Assembly: GCA_902622575.1 (NCBI GenBank)
Contig: CACNQJ010000005.1
Span: 43,005 to 107,004, forward strand
Length of the DNA: 64,000 nucleotides
Direction of reading: 5' to 3'
Origin: an uncultured Bacteroidota bacterium
Lineage (GTDB): Bacteria; Bacteroidota; Bacteroidia; Flavobacteriales; Flavobacteriaceae
Numbering within the stretch: position 1 is the stretch's first letter; each line of letters starts with the position of its first letter. Below are positions 25,917-34,493 of this stretch, in pieces. The translations under genes were made by a program, and so were the position numbers. The notes below the pieces were generated by a model. It saw only the letters and a program-made list of their open reading frames with translations. It made no database searches and was not told where the DNA came from.

Positions 25917-27095
25917 ATGAGAACCATAGATCAATTCAACTTTAAGGACAAAAAGGCTTTAGTCAGGGTAGACTTTAATGTACCAATTGATAATAATAGG
26001 GTAACCGACAACAGCAGGATTATGGCTGCAAAAGACACAATTGACAAGGTGTGTAATGATGGTGGATCATGTATTTTGGTCTCTCATTTGGGAAGGCCAC
26101 AAGCTGCTGAAAAAAAATATTCCATGCTAAATATTCTTTGTGAGGTAGAAGCCGTCTTTAATAGAAAAGTAATTTTATCAAAAGATATAATTGGACATGA
26201 CTCTACATCTAAAGCAAAGAATTTAAAATCAGGCCAAATATTATTGTTGGAAAATGTAAGGTTTCACAAGGAAGAAACACAAGGTGATATTCGTTTTGCT
26301 GAAGAACTTTCAAAATTGGCGGACTGTTTTATAAATGACGCATTTGGGACTGCCCACAGAGCCCATGCTTCGACAACATTAGTAGCGCAGTTTTTTAAAG
26401 ATAAATTTTTTGGAAAATGTTTAGAAAGCGAAGTGAAATCAATAAGAAAAGTTTTAAAGAATGGTGAAAAACCAGTACTGGCAATTCTAGGTGGAGCAAA
26501 GATTTCTACCAAAATTCCAATTTTAAAAAATATCATTAAGATTGCAGATCATATCATAATTGGAGGAGGCATGGCCTTCACTTTTGCAAAGGCATTGGGT
26601 GGAAAAATCGGGCTTTCAATACATGAAGACTCAATGTTAGAAACAGCTAAAGATATATTGGATAGCTCCATAGAAAACAATGTAAAAATTCATCTTCCAA
26701 TTGATGTTGTTTGCTCTCTTGAATTTAGCAACAGTTCAACCCGAAAGATTTTTGATATTATGAATATTGACAAAAATTTTCAAGGCATGGATGCTGGTCC
26801 AAAATCTTTGGATCTCTTTAAAAACGTCGTTTTGAACGCCAAGACAATACTTTGGAATGGGCCATTGGGTGTTTTTGAATTTTCAAACTTTTCAAACGGT
26901 ACAAAAATGCTTGGCAAGTTTATTTCGAAGAGCACCAAGAACGGCGCCTTTTCATTAGTTGGTGGAGGCGATTCAGTCTCTGCTGTAAAAAAACTTAATA
27001 TTGAAAGTCAAATGAGCTATGTATCAACGGGTGGAGGCGCCATGTTAGAAAGCTTAGAGGGGAAAAATCTACCGGGAATAAGTGCTTTATTATAA
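25917..27095 (+). CDS. pgk: Phosphoglycerate kinase
   Basis: Glycolysis: transfers phosphate from 1,3-bisphosphoglycerate to ADP. 393 residues with the start at ATG 25917, preceded by GGAGGA at 25908-25913; the frame is open 27 codons farther upstream, but that part overlaps holB and is not conserved-looking. Motifs: RVDFNVP, SHLGRPQ, FVNDAFGTAHRAH as INDAFGTAHRAHAST, AILGGAKISTKI (nucleotide hinge), NGPLGVFE, and the C-terminal GGGDSVSAV for phosphate binding. The DUF4837 gene follows after 5 bases. Confidence 0.97.
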   Translation: MRTIDQFNFKDKKALVRVDFNVPIDNNRVTDNSRIMAAKDTIDKVCNDGGSCILVSHLGRPQAAEKKYSMLNILCEVEAVFNRKVILSKDIIGHDSTSKAKNLKSGQILLLENVRFHKEETQGDIRFAEELSKLADCFINDAFGTAHRAHASTTLVAQFFKDKFFGKCLESEVKSIRKVLKNGEKPVLAILGGAKISTKIPILKNIIKIADHIIIGGGMAFTFAKALGGKIGLSIHEDSMLETAKDILDSSIENNVKIHLPIDVVCSLEFSNSSTRKIFDIMNIDKNFQGMDAGPKSLDLFKNVVLNAKTILWNGPLGVFEFSNFSNGTKMLGKFISKSTKNGAFSLVGGGDSVSAVKKLNIESQMSYVSTGGGAMLESLEGKNLPGISALL

Positions 27096-27100
27096 ATAAT

Positions 27101-28063
27101 ATGAAAAAAACATTAATAATATTTTTCACCATAACGGTGCTTTCTTGTAATAATACACAAACAACGTACAAGCCCCTTTCGTCAGGCAGAATTCACTCTG
27201 TTTCTGTAGTTTTGGACTCTAAAGATTGGACCTCAAAAATTGGGGACGAAATAAGAAATGCTTATGCTGATGAATATTTAGGCCTTCCTCAGGTTGAGGA
27301 AAGATTCTCTTTAAGTCAAATTGATTATGAAACGTTTTCTGGCTTTGCAAGAACGAGTAGAAACATCATTTATATAAATAAAAGAAAAGATCAAGGGCAT
27401 GTTTTTGTAAAAAACAAGTATGCTAGGCCCCAGGTTTATCTAGAGATTTCTGGAATGAATGAGAGTCAGATTATATCTGAAATCAGAAAGTCAAAAAATT
27501 CAGGAATAGTCAATTTTTCAAAAGGTGAAATTCTTGAAAACCAAAGAAGAATTTTACAATCACCCATAACACAAAACGATCTTAAAAGGGAATTCAACAT
27601 TGATCTAACTATGTCATCTGCCTACAAAGTTTTTAAAAAAGATAGTGCTGTAATTTGGTTCCAGAAACCAACGAAATATGGAACATCAAATATTGTAGTT
27701 TCTGAAATTGACTTTTTGGATGAAATATCTCTTGACAAGTCTATTGAAATAAGAGACTCTATATCAAAACAATTTGTCCCTGGTAGGCTCGAGGGAAGTT
27801 ATATGATTACAGAACAAGCTTATCTTCCTGTATTTAAAAAAACCTCAGTAAACATCTTCGATTCTTTCGAAACTAGAGGAACTTGGGAAGTTAAGGGCGA
27901 CTTTATGGGCGGCCCATTTATTAATTACTTAGTTAAGGATACCCTCAACAATAGATTAATATTTTTGGAAGGCTTCGTTTTTTCACCATCACAAAGAAAA
28001 AGAGACAACATTATAGAATTAGAAGCCATAATGAAAACATTGAAGATATACGAAAAGAAATAA
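27101..28063 (+). CDS. DUF4837 family lipoprotein
   Basis: Lipoprotein of unknown function, restricted as far as I know to Bacteroidota. 320 residues; lipobox VLSC (Cys16). After it: SGRIHSVSVVLDSKDWTSKIGDEIR and LPQVEERFSLSQI, both typical of DUF4837, and late GTWEVKGDFMGGPFINYL. It is 5 bases downstream of pgk and probably co-transcribed; I see no functional link. It converges on tatA with one base between stops. Confidence 0.88.
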   Translation: MKKTLIIFFTITVLSCNNTQTTYKPLSSGRIHSVSVVLDSKDWTSKIGDEIRNAYADEYLGLPQVEERFSLSQIDYETFSGFARTSRNIIYINKRKDQGHVFVKNKYARPQVYLEISGMNESQIISEIRKSKNSGIVNFSKGEILENQRRILQSPITQNDLKREFNIDLTMSSAYKVFKKDSAVIWFQKPTKYGTSNIVVSEIDFLDEISLDKSIEIRDSISKQFVPGRLEGSYMITEQAYLPVFKKTSVNIFDSFETRGTWEVKGDFMGGPFINYLVKDTLNNRLIFLEGFVFSPSQRKRDNIIELEAIMKTLKIYEKK

Positions 28064-28064
28064 C

Positions 28065-28250
28065 CTATTTAGAGTCAGAACCCTGATCCGCCTCATTATC
28101 GTCTTTCAATTCTTTTTTAAACTCCTTGATGCCTTTACCAAATCCACCCATAAATTCTGAAATTCTTTTTCCACCGAAAAGAAAAAGCACAACCACAACA
28201 ATTAATAGGATTTGCAAAGGGCCAATTGTGACTAGACTAGTTAGGAACAT
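28065..28250 (-). CDS. tatA: Sec-independent translocase subunit TatA/TatE
   Basis: Pore-forming small subunit of the twin-arginine translocase. 61 residues: short periplasmic N-terminus, one membrane helix (GPLQILLIVVVVLFLFGG), the FGG-K/R hinge, then an amphipathic helix (RISEFMGGFGKGIKEFKKEL) and an acidic tail. The tatC gene is not in the window. Divergent from the M23 peptidase gene. Confidence 0.94.
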   Translation of the reverse strand: MFLTSLVTIGPLQILLIVVVVLFLFGGKRISEFMGGFGKGIKEFKKELKDDNEADQGSDSK

Positions 28251-28270
28251 ATTGTTATTATTAGTTTAAA

Positions 28271-28278
28271 CAAATGTA
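28271..28278 (-). promoter_or_regulatory. -7 element upstream of tatA
   Basis: TACATTTG on the minus strand, 20 bases before the tatA ATG. A TTG is present only 12 bases farther upstream, too close for a standard -33 box. Confidence 0.35.
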
Positions 28279-28330
28279 AAAAAATTAAACCAACTACATT
28301 AAAATTAAAAATAATAAATAGGGGGATTAC

Positions 28331-28338
28331 TATATTTG
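28331..28338 (+). promoter_or_regulatory. -7 element upstream of the M23 peptidase gene
   Basis: TATATTTG ending 7 bases before the ATG, suggesting a leaderless start. No TTG in the -33 position. Confidence 0.45.
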
Positions 28339-28345
28339 TTTTGAT

Positions 28346-29200
28346 ATGGATAAACAAGCTGGGTCAAAAAAGCAAAAAAAGCTCGCTACTAAAAGTTATA
28401 GATTAGCCGTCGTGGAGGAGGATTCATACTTAGAAAAGTTTGCCGTAAGCCTTTCAAAAAGAAACATTTTTCTAATTACTTTTTCAATTACATTCACTGT
28501 AATCTTGATTACCACTCTTTTAATTTTTTATACCCCTATCCGCGAATATATTCCAGGCTATGATACAAGTAGACTAAGAATTCAAGCTGTTCAAAATCTT
28601 GAGAAGCTAGATTCTTTGATGAATTCGCTCGAGCAAAATGAACAGTTTATAAAAGCCTTTAATAGAACCATAAACGGCGAGGAGTTTGCCAATCAGTATG
28701 AAAAAAGTAAAATTAAAGAGGTTGATTTTACTGATCTAGAAGTTAATATTAACGTTGAGGACTCAATTCTTAGAAAAATAGTAGAAGTTGAAGACAGATT
28801 TAATGTTATTGAACAAGAAGAAGCTTTAATTTCACCTAACCTAATCAGCCCTGCAAGTGGATTTATTTCGGAAGGGTTTGATTACAGTAAACAACATTAC
28901 GGAGTAGATATAGTTTTAAAAGAGAAAACCCCTATTAAAGCGGTTTATGACGGTATCGTTTTATTTTCTGAATGGACCTTGAATTACGGATATACAGTTA
29001 TAATTTTTCACAGAAATGAGCTAATAAGCTCATATAAACACAATGAATCTGTAAAGGTAAAAAAAGGTGATTACGTACAAACAGGAGAGGTAATTGCACT
29101 TTCAGGTAACACAGGCGAACTCACTAGCGGTCCTCATTTGCATTTAGAGCTTTGGGATCTTCAAGGACCCCTAAACCCAGAAGACCTAATAAAATTTTGA
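28346..29200 (+). CDS. M23-family (LytM) peptidoglycan endopeptidase, membrane-anchored
   Basis: Zinc metallopeptidase that cuts peptidoglycan crosslinks. 284 residues: a basic cytoplasmic N-terminus, one membrane helix (about 40-62), a short helical linker, then the LytM domain with an intact active site: HYGVD (His184, Asp188) and GPHLHLEL (His264, His266). The FDYSKQHYGVDIVLKEKTPIKA region has the usual fold. It is followed 2 bases later by the GH3 gene. In contrast with the EnvC-like protein at 51112, all metal ligands are present, so this one should be catalytically active. Confidence 0.93.
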   Translation: MDKQAGSKKQKKLATKSYRLAVVEEDSYLEKFAVSLSKRNIFLITFSITFTVILITTLLIFYTPIREYIPGYDTSRLRIQAVQNLEKLDSLMNSLEQNEQFIKAFNRTINGEEFANQYEKSKIKEVDFTDLEVNINVEDSILRKIVEVEDRFNVIEQEEALISPNLISPASGFISEGFDYSKQHYGVDIVLKEKTPIKAVYDGIVLFSEWTLNYGYTVIIFHRNELISSYKHNESVKVKKGDYVQTGEVIALSGNTGELTSGPHLHLELWDLQGPLNPEDLIKF

Positions 29201-29201
29201 C

Positions 29202-30701
29202 ATGAACCCACTTAAAAAGATTGCAGCAAAAACCTTTGCTTTTTTTGTTGTTTCTAAAATAAAAAGATCATATTATAAGGCGCCAGAAATACAAGCCAGA
29301 CTTCTAAAAACTTTACTAAAAAAAGCAAAAAAAACAAAATTTGGCCTTGAGCATGGTTTCGATAGTATTAACTCGGCTGAAGATTACGCGCTTAATGTAC
29401 CAATTAGAGATTATGAGGGAATCAAGAAATACATAGAAGAAATAAAAGAAGGCAAAGAAAATATATTATGGCCTGGTAAACCGAAATATTTAGCAAAAAC
29501 ATCAGGAACCACTAGTGGTGTCAAGCACATCCCAATAACAAAAGAGTCAATGCCAAATCACATACTATCCTCAAGAAACGCCCTTCTTTTTTACATTTAT
29601 GAAACTGGCGAAACTAGTTTTCTTGACGGAAAAACCATCTTTTTGCAAGGATCTCCTATTTTACAAAATATAAACGGTATTTTATCAGGCAGGCTTTCAG
29701 GAATTGTTGCCCATCATATTCCGCCCTATTTAATAAAAAATAATTTACCATCATTAAAAACGAACTCAATTAAAGATTGGGAAGTCAAAGTCAATACGAT
29801 ATGTGAAGAAACAATTAATGAAAACATGACAACAATAGGAGGGATACCGTCTTGGGTCAAGATGTATTTTGACAGACTATTGCTTAAGTCCAAAAAGAAA
29901 AACATAATCGAGGTTTTCAAAAACTTAAGCCTATATGTTTATGGTGGAGTTAATTTTTCTCCTTACAGGAAAAGTTTTAAAAAACTTTTAGGCAAAAATA
30001 TAGACATGGTTGAGTATTATCCTGCGTCAGAAGGATTTTTTGCTTACCAGAACTCTCAAAAAGAGATTGGGTTACTGCTACAATATGATTCAGGAATTTT
30101 TTATGAATTTGTAAAAACCGAAGTGTTTGATTCTGGAAGCTATAAAAGATATAACTTAAATAATGTGGAGTTGAATACAAACTACATCTTAATTGTAACC
30201 TCAAATGCTGGTTTGTGGGCGTATAATACTGGGGATACGATAAAATTTGTTTCTTTAAATCCCCCTAAAATATTAGTAACAGGCAGGTATAAGCACTTTA
30301 TTTCTGCGTTTGGCGAACATGTAATTTCTGAAGAAGTTGAAAGTGCAATAACAGAGTTATCTAACATTGAAAGCATAAATATAGTGGAGTTTACTGTAGC
30401 ACCAATGATTAGCCCAAAGTCAGGCCTGCCTTATCACGAATGGTGGATTGAATTTGATGAAGATGTTTTGGAGCTGGATATTTTGTCTAATAAGCTAGAT
30501 AGACGTATGCGTGAGAAAAATATTTATTACAATGATCTTGTTGCAGGAAAAATATTGAAAAGCCTAGAAATAAGAAAAGTGAAAAAAGGAGGGTTTAATC
30601 AATACATGAAATCATTAGGCAAGTTTGGAGGCCAAAATAAAATCCCAAAACTTTCTAATGACAGAAACTATGTTGAAGGGTTAAGAAAATTTACTAAATA
30701 G
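29202..30701 (+). CDS. GH3-family acyl-adenylating enzyme
   Basis: Member of the GH3 branch of the ANL superfamily, named after plant auxin-responsive GH3 proteins; bacterial members probably adenylate a carboxylic acid and join it to an amine or amino acid. 499 residues. Motif 1 LAKTSGTTSGVKHIPIT (P-loop-like Ser/Thr-Gly-rich), motif 2 VEYYPASEGFFAYQ, motif 3 YNTGDTIKFV. The physiological substrate is not known. The stop codon overlaps the end of the converging kelch-like gene by 8 bases, with no terminator visible. Confidence 0.9.
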   Translation: MNPLKKIAAKTFAFFVVSKIKRSYYKAPEIQARLLKTLLKKAKKTKFGLEHGFDSINSAEDYALNVPIRDYEGIKKYIEEIKEGKENILWPGKPKYLAKTSGTTSGVKHIPITKESMPNHILSSRNALLFYIYETGETSFLDGKTIFLQGSPILQNINGILSGRLSGIVAHHIPPYLIKNNLPSLKTNSIKDWEVKVNTICEETINENMTTIGGIPSWVKMYFDRLLLKSKKKNIIEVFKNLSLYVYGGVNFSPYRKSFKKLLGKNIDMVEYYPASEGFFAYQNSQKEIGLLLQYDSGIFYEFVKTEVFDSGSYKRYNLNNVELNTNYILIVTSNAGLWAYNTGDTIKFVSLNPPKILVTGRYKHFISAFGEHVISEEVESAITELSNIESINIVEFTVAPMISPKSGLPYHEWWIEFDEDVLELDILSNKLDRRMREKNIYYNDLVAGKILKSLEIRKVKKGGFNQYMKSLGKFGGQNKIPKLSNDRNYVEGLRKFTK

Positions 30702-32043
30702 TAGATTCATCCATTATTCTAACCTTTTTGTTTAAGAAATACGTCAGCTGCCTAGAATCAGATTTAGATTTTTGCCTGTTTATAAACACGATTCCGAAAT
30801 CTGAATACAGTTTATCATTTAACACCTGAATTGTTTTATTTTTCTTTTTTACGGCAAAGTCTTTTGTTTTGTTCTCCTCAATAAACAAGCCCATAAGTTC
30901 ATTATTTGAAACAATTCTTTTCTGAGCAAACAAGCTTAGCGTTTTCTGCTCTATGTCAGTTAATAATAATAATGATCCTGAAATAGATATTGACTTTTCG
31001 TCTAATAAATATGTCTGAGCAACTCTTTTATAATACAAACTAAGGACAATTATTAATAATGTTAAAAAAGAGAGAGCAAAATAAATATACCTGTAAAACT
31101 CCTCTGTATCTCTGTATAAATACAATTGATTATTGGTTTCCTCATTTAATAAAGAGGACAAAGCGAAAGACTCTATTCTAAAATCGCCCGTTAAAGAATT
31201 TTGAACAGCACCTATGAGATTGTTTTTTTTGATAATTGAGTGGCCGCTAGACTTATAAAACAATGCATCGTCTTTGAATTTCTCAACAATATTTTCATTG
31301 AAGTCAGCAATGAAAAATTCGGGCGTGTCGGTATAGCTAAAAAGAAGCTTTTCATTAAATTTAAAAAACCGCTTAGCTCCTTTGATGCTTGCATTTGACC
31401 TTATAAGATTATTCGTTACCCCTAGTTTTTTCCAAACAAAACTTTTAAGATTTAGTACATACAAATTATCATTCCTCTTCTCCTTTTGATTATTAGGGTT
31501 TCTTGTTAAAAAATCGAAAACATAAAGATTGTCTTTTTTAATAAAAAATATCCCTTGATCTATTCCTTTAGGTATTTGACCTGACGTAGTTACAATTTCC
31601 CAGTCACCGCTATTAAAGTTGAATTTTGTTATTATTGACTTTGTCTGCCAATAGCCATATCCACCAATTAAATAAAGGTTCCCTTTATGAGAAAAAAAGT
31701 AAGCTCCGTATTGATTTCTGTGAGGGAATGACCTGTCTATTCTTTTAATTGCCCCATCTGCAAATAAATATAGTAAACCTCCCCCTGGATATAAGAGATA
31801 TGTTTTATCATTGTGAGAGACTGGCAATAGGGTATTTAGACCAACATTGAGTGATTCAGGGATCGATTTGCTGTACTCTTTAAATGAGAATTTTTCAGAG
31901 CTTTCGCAAACATAATATCCATCTTGTGTTAATACGTAATAGTAGTTAGGGCTTTCCCCCTCAATTATTAAAAAATTAGAATTATCAAGGCTTTGACAAT
32001 ACAAAAACGAATGAAAAAGAAATAATATTAAAAAAATTCTCAT
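30694..32043 (-). CDS. Kelch-like propeller / membrane helix / winged-helix-like protein (paralogue A)
   Basis: Unusual one-span protein, 449 residues. N-terminal signal peptide (MRIFLILFLFHSFLYCQ), then a region to about residue 310 with kelch-type strands (LYLIGGYGYWQTKSIITKF; FNFNSGDWEI), one membrane helix (about 319-339, YIYFALSFLTLLIIVLSLYY), and a cytoplasmic C-terminal domain of about 100 residues. The C-terminal part (LTDIEQKTLSLF, then KKNKTIQVLNDKLYSDFGI and SDSRQLTYFLN) resembles an OmpR/ToxR-type winged helix. It is therefore a candidate membrane-tethered regulator sensing a periplasmic ligand. It is the downstream neighbour (stop-start contact) of the WecA-like transferase gene. 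A paralogue lies at 33093-34493 on the other strand. Confidence 0.72.
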   Translation of the reverse strand: MRIFLILFLFHSFLYCQSLDNSNFLIIEGESPNYYYVLTQDGYYVCESSEKFSFKEYSKSIPESLNVGLNTLLPVSHNDKTYLLYPGGGLLYLFADGAIKRIDRSFPHRNQYGAYFFSHKGNLYLIGGYGYWQTKSIITKFNFNSGDWEIVTTSGQIPKGIDQGIFFIKKDNLYVFDFLTRNPNNQKEKRNDNLYVLNLKSFVWKKLGVTNNLIRSNASIKGAKRFFKFNEKLLFSYTDTPEFFIADFNENIVEKFKDDALFYKSSGHSIIKKNNLIGAVQNSLTGDFRIESFALSSLLNEETNNQLYLYRDTEEFYRYIYFALSFLTLLIIVLSLYYKRVAQTYLLDEKSISISGSLLLLTDIEQKTLSLFAQKRIVSNNELMGLFIEENKTKDFAVKKKNKTIQVLNDKLYSDFGIVFINRQKSKSDSRQLTYFLNKKVRIMDESTI

Positions 32044-33075
32044 CTAGTTAAAAAATAAATAATAAAGTAGAGTCAAATAAAGAAGAATTATAAAACAACA
32101 AGCTGTAAGACTAAAAAAAGATGAAATTATAAAGCCCAATATTACAACAGAAATAGACATAATTAAAATCATTGTTGAGGCGCCCCAGTGCGACATCCCT
32201 TTATCAATAAGCCTGTGGTGTAAATGAACTCTGTCGGCTAAAAACGGGGATTGGCCTTTATACATCCTAATCAAGGAGGCTCTTAGCGTATCTGCTAAGG
32301 GATATATGATTAATAAAATAACCAATAGTGGCCTTGAAATCAAAGGGTCAGTTATTATATAGCTGTCATTGTCCAGTATGTAAAAAATAAAAAATGCAAT
32401 TACAGAGCCTAAGAGCAATGCTCCTGTATCGCCCAAGAAAACTTTTTTTGAAGGGTTAAAATTAAAAAATAAAAACCCGGTTATGGCGCCAACTACTGAG
32501 GGCACAACCAAATTCATTTCTGTTGATGTAACAGCTATCAGACCACCAATAAGAATGAAAAATTTAATCGATAGTAGAGCGGCCAAACCATCAATCCCGT
32601 CAATCAAGTTGAATGCATTTACAATCACAATAAAAACAAAAATCGAAACAACATAACTAGCCCACACAGGAATTTCACTAATGCCAAAAATCCCATGAAA
32701 TGAATCAATGTAGATACCGCTTTGTAGAAGCACTATTGCAGCAAAGACCTGTAAAAAAAACTTTTCTCTGTACTTTATTGAAAAGAAATCATCTGCCATT
32801 CCGGTTAAAGCGATAAAAATAAAAGCGATTAGAGCATAAAGATCTATGCTCATTGAATAAATTGCCTTTCCAAACCCGTAGCAGACACAAAAGGTAAAAA
32901 ATAATGCCATTCCACCCGATCTAGTTGCCTTCTCTTTGTGTGATGATCTAGAAATTATTGGGTCATACATTTTATTGTTTTTAAACGCACCATACAAGTA
33001 GCCATTTAAATAATAGGAGCTAGCAAAACCTATTATCCCAAATAAAACTGCTATTAAAATTAATTCAATGTTCAA
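32044..33075 (-). CDS. WecA/MraY-type polyprenyl-phosphate sugar-1-phosphate transferase
   Basis: Starts a glycan on undecaprenyl phosphate (glycosyltransferase family 4 in the MraY/WecA sense). 343 residues, about ten membrane helices. Catalytic markers: MADDFFSIKYREK (Asp-Asp for Mg), NAFNLIDGIDGLAA, FLGDTGALLLG and the cytoplasmic HLHHRLIDKG (His-rich loop near residue 285). Start codon is TTG (33073-33075); no ATG is available upstream of the first helix. It heads a two-gene unit with paralogue A and sits 17 bases from the divergent paralogue B gene. It probably primes the polysaccharide exported by the Wza/Wzz-like proteins nearby. Confidence 0.92.
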   Translation of the reverse strand: MNIELILIAVLFGIIGFASSYYLNGYLYGAFKNNKMYDPIISRSSHKEKATRSGGMALFFTFCVCYGFGKAIYSMSIDLYALIAFIFIALTGMADDFFSIKYREKFFLQVFAAIVLLQSGIYIDSFHGIFGISEIPVWASYVVSIFVFIVIVNAFNLIDGIDGLAALLSIKFFILIGGLIAVTSTEMNLVVPSVVGAITGFLFFNFNPSKKVFLGDTGALLLGSVIAFFIFYILDNDSYIITDPLISRPLLVILLIIYPLADTLRASLIRMYKGQSPFLADRVHLHHRLIDKGMSHWGASTMILIMSISVVILGFIISSFFSLTACCFIILLYLTLLYYLFFN

Positions 33076-33092
33076 AATTTAGTATTTTAGAA

Positions 33093-34493
33093 ATGATGAG
33101 AACCGTATTCTTATTCTTAATATTTTCTTTAAATTTTTTAATCTCTCAGCAAAAGCTACCAGTTAATGATAGCATACAAAATTATCTATTCGCTCAGTCA
33201 GTTGAAAACACTCCAATTATTATTACTAAAAACGGAATATTTGAACATTTCTCTGACTGGAAGTATACACCCTTTAAAAATGATTCTTTTAAAAAAGACT
33301 TAAATCTATTAGATGAATTAAACCACTCTAATTTCTTTTCAATAATTAATGACAATGAGCTATACATAGTATCAAACGGAGCTGGCCCTGTTTTTGTTCT
33401 CCGGGATAACATTTTTAAACGAATTGACAACTCGAGTCTTCATAAAAATCAGTTTGGCGGAGCAAGATTTATTTATAACAATAAAATCCATATTTATGGA
33501 GGCTACGGTTTTTGGTCATTTAAAAGTTTTATAACGTTTTTTGACCAAAACATTAGCCAGTGGGATTTATTTTATAACGAAAGCAAATATACACCGCCTG
33601 GTCGATGGAAGCCAATATATAATTTAGTAAATGACAGACTTTATATTTTAGGCGGCAGGTCTGGACCAGCTGGATCAGAAGGTCAAGACATTGGTTTTTC
33701 AGATGTTTTTTATTTTGATTTTTTAAGCAAAGAGTTTATTGATCTAGGAAAAGTTAATCCAGAATTTTCACCTAACTATTCTTTGTTTTCGCACCCAAAA
33801 ATTGATGATAATCTTATCATCCTAGACAATAATAAATTAATTAAAATTGATTTTGAAAAACTATCAGTAACAGATTATTCAGAGGGAATATCCCTGTCAG
33901 ATGTTGACAACAAATACCCAACCTTCATTAACAATCAAAAAATATATTATATTTCTAGCTTAAATGGAGAAAAGGTTTTAAACTCCTTTGATTTAGCTTC
34001 CATTGATGAAAAATATAATACACAAACATTTACTCTCATCATAGATGAATCTAAAATGTCATTTACACAGTATATTTTATTTGGTCTTTTTATTGCTTTT
34101 GTTTTTTGGATTATTTTAAAAATATTCTCATTTAAAGACTTTATTAAAGGGCTAATTCTTTATGATGAAAACAATATTTATTTTAATAATAAATCGGTTT
34201 TAATTTCAGCAAAAGAAAAACAACTTATATCATTTTTGTCAGATAATCCATTTATTACAGCCCCACAGGTTAACACAATTATTTCTAAACAGAATTTTGC
34301 TAAATCACATTATACCTCACTTAGGAATAAGCTTATCGACAATTTAAATAAAAAACTTTTTCAACTTACTGAAATTGAAAAATGTATTATAGAAACCAAG
34401 GACCCTAAAGACAATCGAATCAAAGCCTATAAGGCAGACTCGTCTATAATTAAGAAAAAAACAGGGTTTTTACGCTTTATTTTTAAGAGATAA
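33093..34493 (+). CDS. Kelch-like propeller / membrane helix / winged-helix-like protein (paralogue B)
   Basis: 466 residues with the same plan as paralogue A: signal peptide (TVFLFLIFSLNFLISQ), periplasmic part with kelch-like strands (IHIYGGYGFWSFKSFITFF; RLYILGGRSGPAGSEGQ), membrane helix (about 325-347, YILFGLFIAFVFWIILKIF), and a basic cytoplasmic domain with ISAKEKQLISFLSDNP, then SLRNKLIDNLNKKL and KDNRIKAYKADS. The alignment to A is clear over the block KRIDNSSLHKNQFGG...GGYGFW versus KRIDRSFPHRNQYGA...GGYGYW and weaker elsewhere. The C-terminal fold assignment is by pattern only. It converges on the Wzz-like gene with 11 bases of overlap. GGRSGPAGSEG is a canonical kelch-style glycine cluster lacking in A. 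Confidence 0.7.
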   Translation: MMRTVFLFLIFSLNFLISQQKLPVNDSIQNYLFAQSVENTPIIITKNGIFEHFSDWKYTPFKNDSFKKDLNLLDELNHSNFFSIINDNELYIVSNGAGPVFVLRDNIFKRIDNSSLHKNQFGGARFIYNNKIHIYGGYGFWSFKSFITFFDQNISQWDLFYNESKYTPPGRWKPIYNLVNDRLYILGGRSGPAGSEGQDIGFSDVFYFDFLSKEFIDLGKVNPEFSPNYSLFSHPKIDDNLIILDNNKLIKIDFEKLSVTDYSEGISLSDVDNKYPTFINNQKIYYISSLNGEKVLNSFDLASIDEKYNTQTFTLIIDESKMSFTQYILFGLFIAFVFWIILKIFSFKDFIKGLILYDENNIYFNNKSVLISAKEKQLISFLSDNPFITAPQVNTIISKQNFAKSHYTSLRNKLIDNLNKKLFQLTEIEKCIIETKDPKDNRIKAYKADSSIIKKKTGFLRFIFKR

